Origin: Labia minor | Taxonomy: Eukaryota > Arthropoda > Insecta > Dermaptera > Spongiphoridae | NCBI GenBank assembly: GCA_963082975.1 | Contig: OY720344.1 | Coordinates: forward strand, 86,738,107-86,802,106 | DNA length: 64,000 nt | Reading direction: 5' to 3' | Translations under genes and position numbers: made by a program | Notes under the pieces: model-generated | Told to the model about the DNA's origin: nothing | Database searches by the model: none | The model's input: only the letters and a program-made list of their open reading frames with translations | Shown: positions 23,897 through 35,040 of the stretch, piece by piece | Numbering within the stretch: position 1 is the first letter of the stretch | Layout: every line of letters starts with the position of its first letter

Positions 23897-24061
23897 ATAA
23901 ACTTGGAAAGAAAAATTCAAATAATCCTTACCTGAAAAGTTTTTTAATAGAAATATCTATCAAATAATTTATTAAAAAAATATATATTTTATTTTAATAA
24001 ATTCTTTAAAGATTAAGATTTAAAAGAAAATATGAAATTTGAGTTGGCATGTGTTAGGTAT

Positions 24062-24135
24062 AGCCTCTTCTAGTTAGTATAATAGTTAGTAGAGAGGTGT
24101 TTATTGGATTTTTTTTGTTTCAAAATCAGAAATTA
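24062..24135 (+). repeat. tRNA-Asp/Glu-like remnant (possible SINE head)
   Basis: CCTCTTCTAGTTAGTATAAT then AGTTAGTA resembles the 5' half of tRNA-Asp or tRNA-Glu, including the A box. GTTTCAAAATC about 45 bp later is a weak B box. The anticodon arm does not fold, so it is not a functional tRNA gene. Confidence 0.4.
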
Positions 24136-24139
24136 TTTT

Positions 24140-25420
24140 TATTATCAAAAAATGATTTTTCATTAACCGGACAATTTAATGATCTATAAGCAATGTCACT
24201 CATCATTAGGATATCGTTAAATTGAAACTTCGTAATTGAAATTGTTTGACAATCGAAAATGACACATAAACGTAGTAAGCATATGTCATTTATTATTGAT
24301 TTGGGAGGTTGAATGGAAAGGCATAGGTTAGAATTTTCAATTTCCTCGTGTTAATAATAAATAAATACCTTAAAAGTCAAAATATGATTTTTTAGAAATT
24401 TCAACTAAAAGGTGCTGTTTAGTAAAATAATAAAAAATCCATTAGAATTAAATCGAATTTAATAAGCCATTACTCTGATGGCCTGTCTACTCCTGTTTTG
24501 GTTGTTACTCAGTTGATATATATATATATATATATATATATACAGTAAATGTCCTATGCATTCCATTAGATGCACTGGATATTAGGACAACAAGGTTGAA
24601 CAAGTTTTCACACTCAACGATAAGATAGGTGATGTGACGTTTAGATAATTGAGAATAATGGAGGGTGGTCGGGGATCAAAGTCATTTCAATGTCAGCATA
24701 ATAACTTTAGTCAGTTTATCTAAAAGTGGAGGGTCATGGGAGTGTAATTAAAGCAGAGCTTTGAATTCTATTCAATTCAGTTTATTTCATGTTATTACCA
24801 TTTGAAGAAATTGTTTCATTAAAACGATTCTCATGTAATTTCTATATACTTCCAAATTCCGTAATACGCCTAAATATGCCGTCATTTAGTTATTAAACTT
24901 CATTTTACATAATATTATTTTATTAGTCACTTAAATGAGAATTTTAGAAAGACATCTCATTCGTACACTAACATCTCATTATCAAGATTTAATTTGATTT
25001 CCATGACATTTTCATAAATTACAAAAATATTCTGTTTTATTTCCTCTCATAAACTAAGGCCATTTTCAGGGATTCCCAAGAACTTGGTTCGTTAGACATA
25101 AAATTGTCTTGATAGAAATAAATGTATAAGTAGAAGATTAAACTCTTCAAATTGAAAATAAGCATTTTACATTTCATACAAATGTGATGATAACAAAATT
25201 CAATTTTTATAAATAGGTTATTAATCTGTTAATTGTTTATATATATATATATATAATTAATGGGGGTTTGATAGTTGCTAAAAATTTTTCTCTAATATGA
25301 GAGGATAACTAACTTATAATAAATTTTTAAAAATAATTTGATTAATAATTCAATTGGTTCTAGAATTGTTTCAATCGTGGAATAATTTTTTATCATGAAA
25401 AAAATTACATATTTACTATT
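24140..25420. other. Spacer with TA microsatellite
   Basis: A TA array lies at about 24515-24541. A slightly GC-richer part at 24640-24760 has no recognised feature. The remainder is AT-rich. Confidence 0.5.
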
Positions 25421-25424
25421 ATAA

Positions 25425-25675
25425 GTTATTATCTATATCTATCTCTATGGCTCTACGGAACTCGAAAGTTCTTGGCCGCCTATCCTCTCCCATCTCTCTC
25501 ACGTCCCTTCCCACATTATCCACCCACCGCGACCTTGGTCTTCCAAGCGGACGTTTCCCACTCGGTCTCCCTACCAATTTATTTCTCGGCATTCTATCTT
25601 CTCCCATTCTAGCCACCAGGTCAGCCCACCGCAGCCTTCTCGATTTTATAATTCTAACTATTGACTGTGTGCGAA
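25425..25675 (-). mobile_element. LINE C-terminal fragment, upstream piece of a split copy
   Basis: The minus-strand frame reads ARMGEDRMPRNKLVGRPSGK and KRPLGRPRSRWVDNVGRDV, then PRTFEFRRAIEIDI. This is the signature C-terminus of the common insect LINE. The same LINE copy resumes at 26689: in the copy at 41104-41950 the words CTAACTATT and ATGCATAGAGGTC, here about 1 kb apart, sit next to each other. The plus-strand frame at 25447-25695 is the shadow. Confidence 0.85.
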
Positions 25676-25807
25676 GGCATGGGGGGGGGAGCTAAATCGA
25701 CACCAGCGTCCGCAGCGGTTAATATAAACAATATTTGGAGGTGTTTTTAAGTCTGTCGAATAAATACACTTGTTATTAATTTATTGTAATTAACAATATT
25801 TAACAAA

Positions 25808-26344
25808 ATGGGTCACCGTAGTTGCAGTGTTGTCGATTGCAAAAATACTAGTAGAAAAAGTGAATATAAGTTTTACAAATTTCCAACTGCGAAATGAAAA
25901 ATAAATCAAAGACAAAAGTGGATAGTTGCAGTAAGAAGGCGAACGTAAGTAATACCATAACCTCTATTTCAGTAGTAATAATAACAGAGAATAATATTTA
26001 AAGACAAATCGAAAAATTTGGTAATTTAGTATAGTATTTAAATTAGTGATAGAAAAATTGTATTATTTTATTTTTAATATTTATCTAAGTTAATAAACAA
26101 AAAGAAAAAATGTCTAGTATTTCTCATATTTGTAAATTTTCGTGAGCATTTAATTCCAAAATATTTATTTACAGTATTTCATTTAATTTGTAGTGTTGAT
26201 GTATCACCGTGGGTACCAAAACCAGATGATTGTATTTGTAGCGAACATTTCATAGGAGGAAAAAAAGTCAGATGTCCGAGTTTTGCTCCAACTATATTCC
26301 CTTCTATCTACAAGTATCAAAAAATTAATGAAACCTCAGCTTAG
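25808..26344 (+). pseudogene. THAP zinc-finger N-terminus, two exons, with a stop
   Basis: Exon 1 (25808-25944) starts at an ATG and reads MGHRSCSVVDCKNTSRK, then EYKFYKFPTAK, a TGA, and KWIVAVRRR. It ends at a GTAAGT donor. Exon 2 (26194-26344) follows a TAG acceptor and reads VDVSPWVPKPDDCICSEHF, then GGKKVRCPSFAPTIFPS. Intron length is 249 bp and the phases fit. The C-x4-C, later C-x2-H (CSEH) and the APTIFP end are the THAP (C2CH) landmarks. The in-frame TGA, where W is usual, and the stop after exon 2 show it is broken, unless the TGA is an assembly error. THAP domains bind DNA; here this would be the transposase end-recognition domain. Confidence 0.75.
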
Positions 26345-26410
26345 GATAAAAATTGTCCACAAAAAATAATAAAAATATTCAATGACATTAAGTTAATGAT
26401 TTGAATTCTT

Positions 26411-26660
26411 TTGAGATTCGAACGTGTAATGAATCGTCGATTAAAAAAATCAACATCAGCAATAAATTCTGAATCTATTATTATTAAAAAAATTACTGCA
26501 AATGCTGAAGCTATGGTTACTGTAAAGAAAATTGATCAAGAGTGTCCAGTTAATTTTTACTCCGAGTCCGATGACAACTCGCAAACATTTTTTGCAATCG
26601 ATTTGTCAAAGATGAAATATGTCACGCAGAAATTCAAGTATAGTTCATACTTCTGGTGGC
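26411..26660 (+). pseudogene. Probable continuation of the THAP transposon coding region
   Basis: An open plus-strand frame reads FERVMNRRLKKSTSAINSES and, further on, DQECPVNFYSESDDNSQTFF and LSKMKYVTQKFKYSSYF. The codon use looks more like real coding sequence than the surrounding AT-rich frames. It follows the THAP exons within the same insert. No transposase catalytic motif is visible, so its place in the protein is uncertain. The frame runs on into the LINE after about 26688, where it is meaningless. Confidence 0.45.
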
Positions 26661-26688
26661 GCTACCGTCAGGCACAGAGCGAATATCT

Positions 26689-26850
26689 GGAAATGCATAG
26701 AGGTCATGCAATTCCTTGTTATTCATTCTCCGCCATTCCCCGGTGACCTCATCTTTCTTTGGCCCATAAATGCTTCGCAGAATCCTATTCTCAAATACTC
26801 TAAATCTACTTTCGTCACCTAACCATACATCACACCCAAATATAAGTTAT
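26689..26850 (-). mobile_element. LINE fragment, downstream piece of the split copy
   Basis: It contains CATAGAGGTCATGCAATTCC, CCCGGTGACCTCATCTTTCT and TTGGCCCATAAATGC, then CTCAAATACTCTAAATCTAC. This is collinear with 41545-41680 and 7940-8040. On the minus strand this encodes the RVFENRILRSIYGPK / EVTGEWRR part of the LINE tail. Confidence 0.8.
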
Positions 26851-26854
26851 ATTT

Positions 26855-28080
26855 TTTTGAATAGGGTAATAGACAATTGAAATTATCTTAAGTTCCTAAT
26901 TCCAAGTTCAAAACTGCGTACATAGAAGTAAAATTATTACCATTATGATAAAATCAACACTTGAAATAAAATTTGATCTTAAAATCAGGATGTGAAAATT
27001 GTAAGAGGCAAATAGGAAATGAAGAGTGTTTTCATGATATCAAATACCTTCGATCGAATGGATAAAAAAGAGAATTAAGTTGTGTGGAAAAGCACTCTTG
27101 ACTCTTTTAACATCTTCAAATAGTGAACTATCTTGATCGAATTACCTTGATTTCAAATCACACGAAACAAAAAGATTTTTTATACTTTATACAATATCAT
27201 GTTAAATTTTAACAATAATTTTATCAAACAAATCAAGAATATCAATTTAATTTAAATATAAATGTACAAATATAACTTTAATAATATCATGTTTATTTTA
27301 AAAATATCAATTTGATCAGCTATGGGAAAAAATAAAACGCAAGTCAATTTTGCATATTGTCTACATTCATTCCAGGAGATGATTCTTTCTTTTCATCTGA
27401 TTTAACAAATTAATTGATAAATGAAAACTCTTAAAATATTTACCCATAAATTCAAATAAGTTTATTGAATAGATTTATAATAATATCTGATTTCAAAATA
27501 ATATGGTAAAGTTATCTCACAAAAATATGATGGCCATATTTAAAGAACCCTTAACTTCCAATTAGTCTTAGCATCCAACTTCAATTTTTGAGGGTACAGA
27601 GAAATTTACGAATTTTTGATTTACTTTTTTATTTATTTATGATACCATTATTAATACATAAGTTCATAATTTTAAATTGTTAAAATGAATTATTAAATTT
27701 CAATCTTGTTCTTTAATTAACTCTTTCTTGGGATGTACGACTAATAAATAAATATGTAATATGGCTAAAACGAGCTTGGATCCATAGAACTATTAAAACA
27801 AAGAAAATGAAGAAAAACTCTTGTTTTACTAAACGATATAATCATTGATCATTGATCTTGTTTTTTTTTTAATAATTTATTAAAATAAATTTATGTACAA
27901 TTCTTTACATTTTTGTATTTTTGTATATTTATGAGGTAATTGGATCGAGGTATTACAGGATAGTGATTGTAGTTGCGATCTAGGGCCTAAAAGTTCACAG
28001 TATAAATATTAATCCTTTTCTCTTATAAGACCGATAGATTATTAATAACTTAATGTGCTTAATATTAGTTATTATCTATT
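26855..28080. other. AT-rich spacer
   Basis: AT-rich sequence with no recognised element or coding frame. Confidence 0.55.
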
Positions 28081-28084
28081 AATT

Positions 28085-28165
28085 GTACTTGTTGGGGTTT
28101 GAACCCTAGTCTTTGAGTTCAGGACAATATCATTTGAGTACTGCCTAATTAGCCATCAGGGGAGT
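28085..28165 (-). repeat. tRNA-derived SINE head (family S2)
   Basis: The minus strand reads GATGGCTAATTAGGCAGTAC (A box) and GGGTTCAAACCCC (B box), about 35 bp apart, with a short intervening segment. This is tRNA-like but not a foldable tRNA gene. A related B-box word (GTTTGAACCCTAGGG on the plus strand) occurs at 39815-39830. Confidence 0.5.
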
Positions 28166-28429
28166 AAATAATTGCATTCTGGCTCCACCCTCTTTAAGGG
28201 CCCCACAACATTAGATTAAATTTTAAATTATACATATATAATTTATTAAAAGATCTAAATATATATATAAACATACTTTTGCTCTATTATAATAAGATAA
28301 GTTATATAAAATAAAAAATTCAAAGATATATAAAGAATAAAATAAAGAATAAAATAAGAAAACCAATATTTAGTTATTTTTTAATTTATATACTTGTTTT
28401 TAATAATTATATAATAATATTTGTTATAT

Positions 28430-28560
28430 TCTAGTCCTGGGTCTGGCAAAGGTTGGGGAATATGAGGCCTATTCAACCCAGCCTCCGGGATCAAACTTGA
28501 TAGAAAAGTAGCATCTCTGATCAAGAAAATAATAAGATGTACAAAATGTCTGATGTTTTT
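28430..28560 (+). repeat. SINE body fragment, family H
   Basis: CAACCCAGCCTCCGGGAT, AACTTGATAGAAAAGTAGC and CTGATCAAGAAAAT match the minus strand of 52740-52870. A more diverged relative is at 33680-33790. The conserved centre and the tRNA-like head seen in the 33.6 kb copy suggest a SINE family. This copy lacks the head. Confidence 0.5.
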
Positions 28561-28564
28561 TGTA

Positions 28565-29765
28565 TTTAATATTTATAATTCATTCATTCTATGTTTGTTA
28601 TTTTTTTGGGCAATAACATTATTTTCTTAAAATTTTAGATAAGGTATTTCGACTGCCTAAGGGCCCTCCATCTTGTTTAATCTGGTATTAGAACTACATT
28701 GGATTTCAAATTAATTAAGAGACCCTAAGAACTTTCAAAGTATTTTATATAATCAGTTACTTCAGGGCGTTATCTTAATATGATAAATAAACAATTTTGA
28801 AAAATATACATATCTTGTTATATAAAATTAATGATATTGGTATTATGTCATTTTTATGATATTATATTTAATAAATTTATTATATACAATTATAAATAAA
28901 AAATTGCAAGAAACTAATTTAAATTAAAAACATGTGGGAATTTGTTGAAATTTAACCAAAGCATAAAAAACAGCCTTTGATATTTTCTATGTGAATATTC
29001 ATATGAAATGTAAAAATACAATCCTCTTCTTTGAATCTTTGGAACAAATTTAATTAATGAGAATTTATTTATTTCTCCTTTCCGAAAATTTCATTTCCAA
29101 AGACGAAGGAATTAAACATACAATTGTAGCATGGGATGTTAAAAAAAAAAGTAAAACAGGGGAATAGAAAGAAGTCCTGGAAGGGGTAGTGGGTGTTGAG
29201 AGGAAACAACAAGAGCAAAGGTTTTAAGGGTAGAAAAAGCTTTTAAATGTTTAAATATATTCCGGTCAAACGGAATAAGCTCATTTCATGAATACAAATT
29301 CAGGAAATGGTGGCTGCTGTTCTCGGTCTAAATTTTTTTTTTCTAAATTTTAACGAAATTTTCCCAATAAATAAAAAAGTTTTAAATGTTTTTAGCAGCA
29401 TAATCTATTATATTCATCTATTCTTAATATAAAAAAAAATTCCCCAAATGGAAATTCATACTATTATATTGTAGCTTTAGAATTATGTAAAACTTAAGTA
29501 TTGCATTAATTTTTGGAAATAACAATAGATAACAACATTTAAAGCATATATATGAATGAAAGTATACTTATCATACTTATTAATAAGAAAGTTTTGATTA
29601 TTTATTTTTTCTAAATTTTTTTTTCTAAACTATTTTGTTTTAATCTAATTTATTTAATTGTCCCTCTGGGATCTAAGCCCTTTTTTGCCAGTTTTCACGT
29701 TTGATAATTTATCTCATTAAATATTTTTCTATTTATAAATAACATCAAAATATATCTATTTCTGT
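28565..29765. other. Spacer
   Basis: Mostly AT-rich. A purine-rich, GC-richer patch at 29145-29240 (GGAAGGGGTAGTGGGTGTTG) has no open frame or repeat match in the window. Confidence 0.5.
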
Positions 29766-29769
29766 CCTT

Positions 29770-30255
29770 TGAAACTGGAAACTATTTGGCCTCAAGAAAT
29801 CACATATTCCTCCAAATTTTTATTCCTATACTGAACTATAAATCCATCCAACTTTTCATTCTCTCTATACTCTCTCACGTCCCTTATTATATTGTCTGCT
29901 CACTCCGTTCTTGCTCTACCAACCCCTTTCTCATTAATCTTTTCTCCCCTTCATTCTATTTAAAAAATCCAGCCCATCCACAACCACCTCGATTTTATGG
30001 CTCTCTTATGTTTGGACTTGCATAGAGGTCATACTTCTTATGAAGTCTCGGCCATTCTTTTGTAATTTCATTCTTCTATCAATATTTGAAATTACTTTGA
30101 ATTTATTTTGTCCTCCAAAGTCATAGATCCCGCCTCACGCCCACATAAAAAAATGATTTTATATAATATTTTAATTTTATTATACTCTTGGATAATAATT
30201 TTGATGAAATGAACCCTTTTACAGCATAATGAGAGGTGTTACCCGATTTTGAATT
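29770..30255 (-). mobile_element. LINE C-terminal fragment, strongly diverged
   Basis: The words CTCTCACGTCCCTTATTATA, GATTTTATGGCTCT, TTGCATAGAGGTCAT and GGCCATTCTTTTGTAA follow the same order as in the copies at 25425 and 41300-41780. GATCCCGCCTCACGCCCA then ACAGCATAATGAGAGGTGTT also follow that order. It is one of the more decayed copies. Plus-strand frames here are shadows. Confidence 0.7.
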
Positions 30256-30264
30256 CTATATAAT

Positions 30265-30386
30265 ATAAATAATATTTAAAGATAAATCGATCTGTATTGG
30301 TTTCAGCCTAGAGAAAAATCAACTTTATTAGTATATTCTCATTTTAAAATAGTAGATTTAAATGACGTCACTAATGACGTCATCCG
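30265..30386 (+). repeat. Family A-like fragment
   Basis: AAATCGATCTGTATTGGTTT, AGAGAAAAATCAAC and a doubled GACGTCA match the fragment at 5735-5830 and the right half of family A. Confidence 0.6.
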
Positions 30387-30593
30387 TATTTCCTGATAAT
30401 ATAGAACCTAAGAATTTAAATGTTCCCAATCCTAAAGCTAGACAACTCATAGACACTCAAGGCAAATTGAAACGACTAAAAAAACTCAAACCGCATGACC
30501 TGACAAGAGACATGGCAAGGCAAAACAAACCTGACGATGGTGCCCAGACGCGACTTATTTCCTGATAATATAGAACCTAAGAATTTAAATGTT
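30387..30593. repeat. 38-bp direct repeats around a 131-bp GC-richer insert
   Basis: The 38-bp unit beginning TATTTCCTGATAATATAGAA is present without mismatch at 30387-30424 and 30556-30593. The 131 bp between (30425-30555) are GC-richer than the surroundings and open in one plus-strand frame with wording such as ARQLIDTQGKLKRLKKLK and DLTRDMARQNKPDDGAQTR. This looks like a short captured or retrocopied coding piece flanked by a long target duplication, or filler DNA at a repaired break. I do not recognise the product. Confidence 0.55.
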
Positions 30594-30599
30594 TCTATA

Positions 30600-32130
30600 A
30601 ATAAATATTTATATTTATATCTAAATTTAAAAATAATATTATTAAGAAACCCTTGTAACTATTTTCAACAACTAATTTGTTATTATTTTTTACAGGTGAG
30701 TCTTGTCACTGTTCTTCTAACATAATATAAAAATTAAGGTAAATAAACCACCCAATTTTTTTTTAATTATATATCTATTACTTATAAATAATTTCTTTAT
30801 TTTTTATTATTTGAAGTTAATTTGTTACTTATTTTGATTAAAAACTTGCTTAATATTAAAACTATTATTTTTCATTTTTCTAAATGTTAAAGGTCTCTAT
30901 ATAGGCGAGATGGATTTTCCCAAGGATTGAACTGATTAAACTTTTCTATAAATGGATTATTTTTACTTTTCATTCCAAACTTTGAGAAAATCCCGTTCGT
31001 GTATTTGGGATTTAAAGAATGTGTTTAGGTCTTCTAGTAAACCATATTAGACTCATCAAGTTTTTATTTATAGAATTTGGACTTTTTCAAATTAATTAGT
31101 TTTATATTTTGTATCTTATGATTAATTTGATAGGATATGGTGTTTTCTTATAAATTAATATTATAGAATTAATGTTTTAAAGTTATATGAAAATATTTTA
31201 TAAATAATGAAAAATCAAATTTATGGAAGGAGATATTGAGATATTAGTTTTTATATAAATTAAAGTAAGTTTGATTATATAGATGGTTCCCATATTTATA
31301 GACCGATTTGGAGAAGTAGTTAGTTTCTTGAATATATGGAGAAGTAGCAGGGTCAAAAGATTAACCCTTGTAAGTTAAATGGTCTGATGACCAACTTGAA
31401 CTACAATGTTTTAGCTTTAAATAGCTAAGAAATTTATTTAGATATAGGCCTTGCGCAAACTATATGGGAGGGAGCTAGTTCAAGGATATACGTGAGATAT
31501 TTTTTAAATATTACTTTCCAAAATTATTCAATATTAATAAAAATACTTTAGAAGCAAAAAATGATTAATTATTTATTTGTGTTGATTAAGTTGTTTTTTA
31601 ATATTTTAATTGAAACTAAAAGAAACTATGGATTCACTAAAAATCTATTCACAAATTTTTTTTAGACACATTAATATGTATAGTATAAATTAAATTTAAA
31701 AATTCACATTTTTATACTTTAGAATACTTCGTAATTTTATTTTTGAATTCTTGTTAATTTAATAAGTACCTATTTTATGATTGGACAGTGATAACGTCAA
31801 TCATGCTATGAAAATCCCCTAGAATGTAAATCCTATATATTACTGAAACATTTAGGACTTAAATATTCTAAAAATCAATTGATAAGACCAAATACCACTC
31901 TGTTTCAAAGAGAGATTAATTAGATTTTAGAATTAAATTTTTATCATATAACAATAGTAACAGAAGAAGTTGACTAATACCTCTGATTAGATTCATCACC
32001 AGAGTTTTAAAAGTTTAATTCACTGAAGATTGACATATATATTAAAATAAAAAAAATAACAAAAAATTAACCCAATACAGATAAAAATTTATAAAAAAAT
32101 ATTAATTGATTATGAGCTTGATTCATAGTT
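30600..32130. other. AT-rich spacer
   Basis: AT-rich sequence. No element ends, tRNA-like boxes or coding frames were recognised. Confidence 0.5.
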
Positions 32131-32137
32131 TTTGTAT

Positions 32138-32752
32138 TTTTACTATCTCGCCAGAGATAGTATTGCGATCACGAAAATTTTTGATGTCGTGATTTTGATG
32201 TTTTTATACGTTTTGAAGGCCCCTGAGTCATTTTCATTAAGGTTGAAAAAATGTCTGTGTGTGTATGTGTGTCTGTAGACAAGATTACGCAAAAACAGTT
32301 TGAGCTAGAATAATGAAATTTGGTACACGGACATTATTCAAAATTCGTAGTTTTCTATCAACTTTTGAGAAATGTAGCTCATTTTGAAGAGAGTCATTCA
32401 TTACCTACCACGCGTTTTCATTTTTACCCTCCAAACTGATCGCAAACATAAAGATATATGTTTGATAGTTTTTCACATGATTAAAAATTGTATAAAACTG
32501 AAATATATAGAATTTCAGGTTGATTGAATCGCTGAAAGTACCGTAATTAATTTTTTAACTCGTTGACTGCCAATCACGCGACAGCACGTGAAGTAGTGCC
32601 ATCAACAAAGAGCCTAACAAGCGCTGGTTTAATAAATATTATTTATTAATTTTAATTTATAATTTAATTAATTAAATTTAATTTAAATATAATATATTAT
32701 GTTATTTAATCCAATTCAAAAATGCGTGATTGTCGAGTGGAGACTGCAGATT
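32138..32752 (+). mobile_element. Helentron-like element, family B (copy B2)
   Basis: The left end carries the near-perfect palindrome ACTATCTCGCCAGAGATAGT (32142-32161), then ATTGCGATCACGAAAATTTT. The interior has a GTGTGT block, GTAGACAAGATTACGC and ATGAAATTTGGTACACGG. The right end reads TGCGTGATTGTCGAGTGGAG, the eroded partner of the left repeat plus the outer stem-loop. It matches B1, B3 and B4. It has no coding capacity. Confidence 0.75.
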
Positions 32753-32759
32753 TTTTAAA

Positions 32760-33600
32760 TTCAAAAAATGAAACAAAAATATATAATTTAATTTATTAAC
32801 AAACTTTATTTAATAGAAATATGATTGATCATTATGGTTGAAAAAATAGTAACATTTACGTTTAAGAAAATACTGATTACTCTTTCTATATAATAATATG
32901 AAGTTTCAAAGTTCTCATCTAGTATTTCCAAATAAGCAGAGGTAAACAATTTATCTTGAATGGTTTCAAGAAAATGATAAGGATTCGATCTATTCTTCCT
33001 TCCAGTAGTTTGGTTTACTAATTAATTTTGAATATTATATTTCAAAATAATTACCAATAACTTAATCTTTAATTAAAAGTTAAGAGAAATGAAATATATG
33101 GTATAGAACGTTCTTTCAAATCTATCCAGGAAAATTCGATAAAAATGATGTATAGTACATTTAATATATAGATAGTTTGAAAATTATTTACTTTTGTAAC
33201 ATTGTAACTTTGTATCATCAAGTAAACAATATATTGTAATTATTGTTTTTTTTATTTATATATATACTACCATATATATGTACTCATAAATAATACTTAT
33301 TATACAAAATCTCTTACCTTTACTGGTACACTTTTTTGAATCAATTAATTTTATAATGAAATAAAATTGGCCTGATAAAATATTATAATTTTATTAAGAT
33401 TTAAAAAACACTAAAGATATAAAATAATATTAATATTTATTTTTTTATAAATTGAATAAAATAAAAATAAAAATTTATAACTTAAAACTAATATGTATTT
33501 ATCAACGATAAAACATATATTAATTAATATAACGTTTAAACAATATTTGACTTGGTAAATTTAATGAAAATAATTCGAATATAATTATCTAAACTATTAT
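32760..33600. other. AT-rich spacer
   Basis: AT-rich sequence with no recognised element. Confidence 0.5.
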
Positions 33601-33609
33601 TACACCTAA

Positions 33610-33850
33610 TACTAAGGCGGCACGCAATCTTTTCTTTCAACATAGTGTTTCCGGTTTCAAGTCTTGGCAAGGAAATTTTTCTCTAGCTGGGGCCTATTGG
33701 AACAAAGTCTACCCAGTATATTATGTGTTAAAAATTGAAAAGCTATCTGAAAAAACACAGTAGCCTGAAAATAATCAAGAAAAAGATTTAAGGTATATGT
33801 TGTACTGATCATACAATACCTTACTTAAGTGGCAACTGAATTGATAGACG
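33610..33850 (+). repeat. tRNA-derived SINE, family H (most complete copy)
   Basis: CTAAGGCGGCACGCAATC could be a decayed A-box region, and CCGGTTTCAAGTCTTGG is B-box-like. These are followed by the family body (GCTGGGGCCTATTGGA, GTCTACCCAG, GAAAAGCTATCTGA). The body aligns with 28430-28560 and the minus strand of 52690-52870. No clear A-tail or target duplication was found. Confidence 0.45.
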
Positions 33851-35040
33851 CTGTTTTTTTTATTATTAATACTAAATTTTATTAAACTAATACATATAGT
33901 ATTAAATTATAACTAATTAAATTTAAAAATAATATATATATATATATATATATATAATAAAAAAATGTATATATTGAATAATTTAACCTCGTTAACTTTA
34001 TATAAATATTTCAATAATAAATTGTGACACTTATCTAGCCAGTTTACGATTTCACTATTTTGTAGATCTCTCTTCAAATTGATTTCGATTATTTTAGTCT
34101 AACTTCAAATATGTCCTCTTGTTGGTTTCATTTTGATAGTTATGTATCGTTATATATCGCTTGTGCAAAAATATTTATATTACGGAATCATTTTACATTT
34201 TGCAATTTTACTGCTTAAAAGCGATACTTAGGCATTACCAAAGTATTACCATATATTGAATTCTAAAGTATATTTTAAGTGCGTACAATAGTATTATAGA
34301 ATGATGTCATAAGAAATTATAAAATATGGTTTGTGAAATCTCCTTGAATTTATGAATGATTTGCGATTAATTTCTGAAGGTTAAGAAGAGTATAGTCCAA
34401 ACTTAAAATTGATAACCCTTAATTGAGACATTATCCTACACATAAATGAGAGCACCAGGTGCTTTGAAATTAGTTTCTGGCTTAAATAGATTTATTAATG
34501 ACTTTTATTTAAAAATTCATTAGATAAATAATGAAATAATATTTATGTATTTTTTTAACTTCAATGAGTAAATTATTAATTATCATATAATTACTAAAAA
34601 ATACTTATAAACTATGAATATAAAATAAAATATTAACCTCCCTTATATAAGTCCTTATTTAAATTTTAAATTAAGATAATAATTTTTACGTCCTACTATT
34701 GATAATAGCTACATACTAGTCTCATCTAATCGCCATTTTATTTCAATGAATAAATTAAAATGCTAATAATAAAATATTTATCATTTTTAATATTTTCGAA
34801 TATTATTCATTCAATAATGAATAGAATTAAGCAAGAATAATTATATGTATATTTAATTTTCTTTAATTAAATAAATAAACAACATTATGGTTAATAAATT
34901 TATTATTAAAAGAATGTTAACGGTTTTAGATATCTAATTGTCACATTTAAGAAAAATAATTAATAATAATTCAAATGTATTTTATGATTAAATTTGTTAG
35001 GAAAATAATAATTTTTGAATATATATATATATATATATAT
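33851..35040. other. AT-rich spacer with TA microsatellites
   Basis: TA arrays lie at 33930-33957 and 35022-35040. Otherwise AT-rich with no recognised feature. Confidence 0.5.

Larger units (their letters stand above)
25673..26688 (+). mobile_element. THAP-domain DNA transposon remnant, inserted in a LINE
   Basis: About 1 kb of foreign sequence splits one LINE copy. It contains a THAP-like coding region (listed separately) and, at the right end, GGTGGCGCTACCGTCAGGCA then CAGAG. Its reverse complement (CTCTGTGCCTGACGG) loosely resembles the left end (CTGTGTGCGAAGGCATGG), a possible eroded TIR. THAP domains occur at the N-terminus of P-element and Kolobok transposases, so a P-like or Kolobok-like source is likely. 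No clean target duplication was seen. Confidence 0.6.

Noticed and set aside
26411-26746. 111-codon plus-strand frame taken as one gene
   Set aside because: Only the first part, to about 26660, can belong to the THAP insert. The end is the antisense of a LINE, so the frame as a whole is not a gene.
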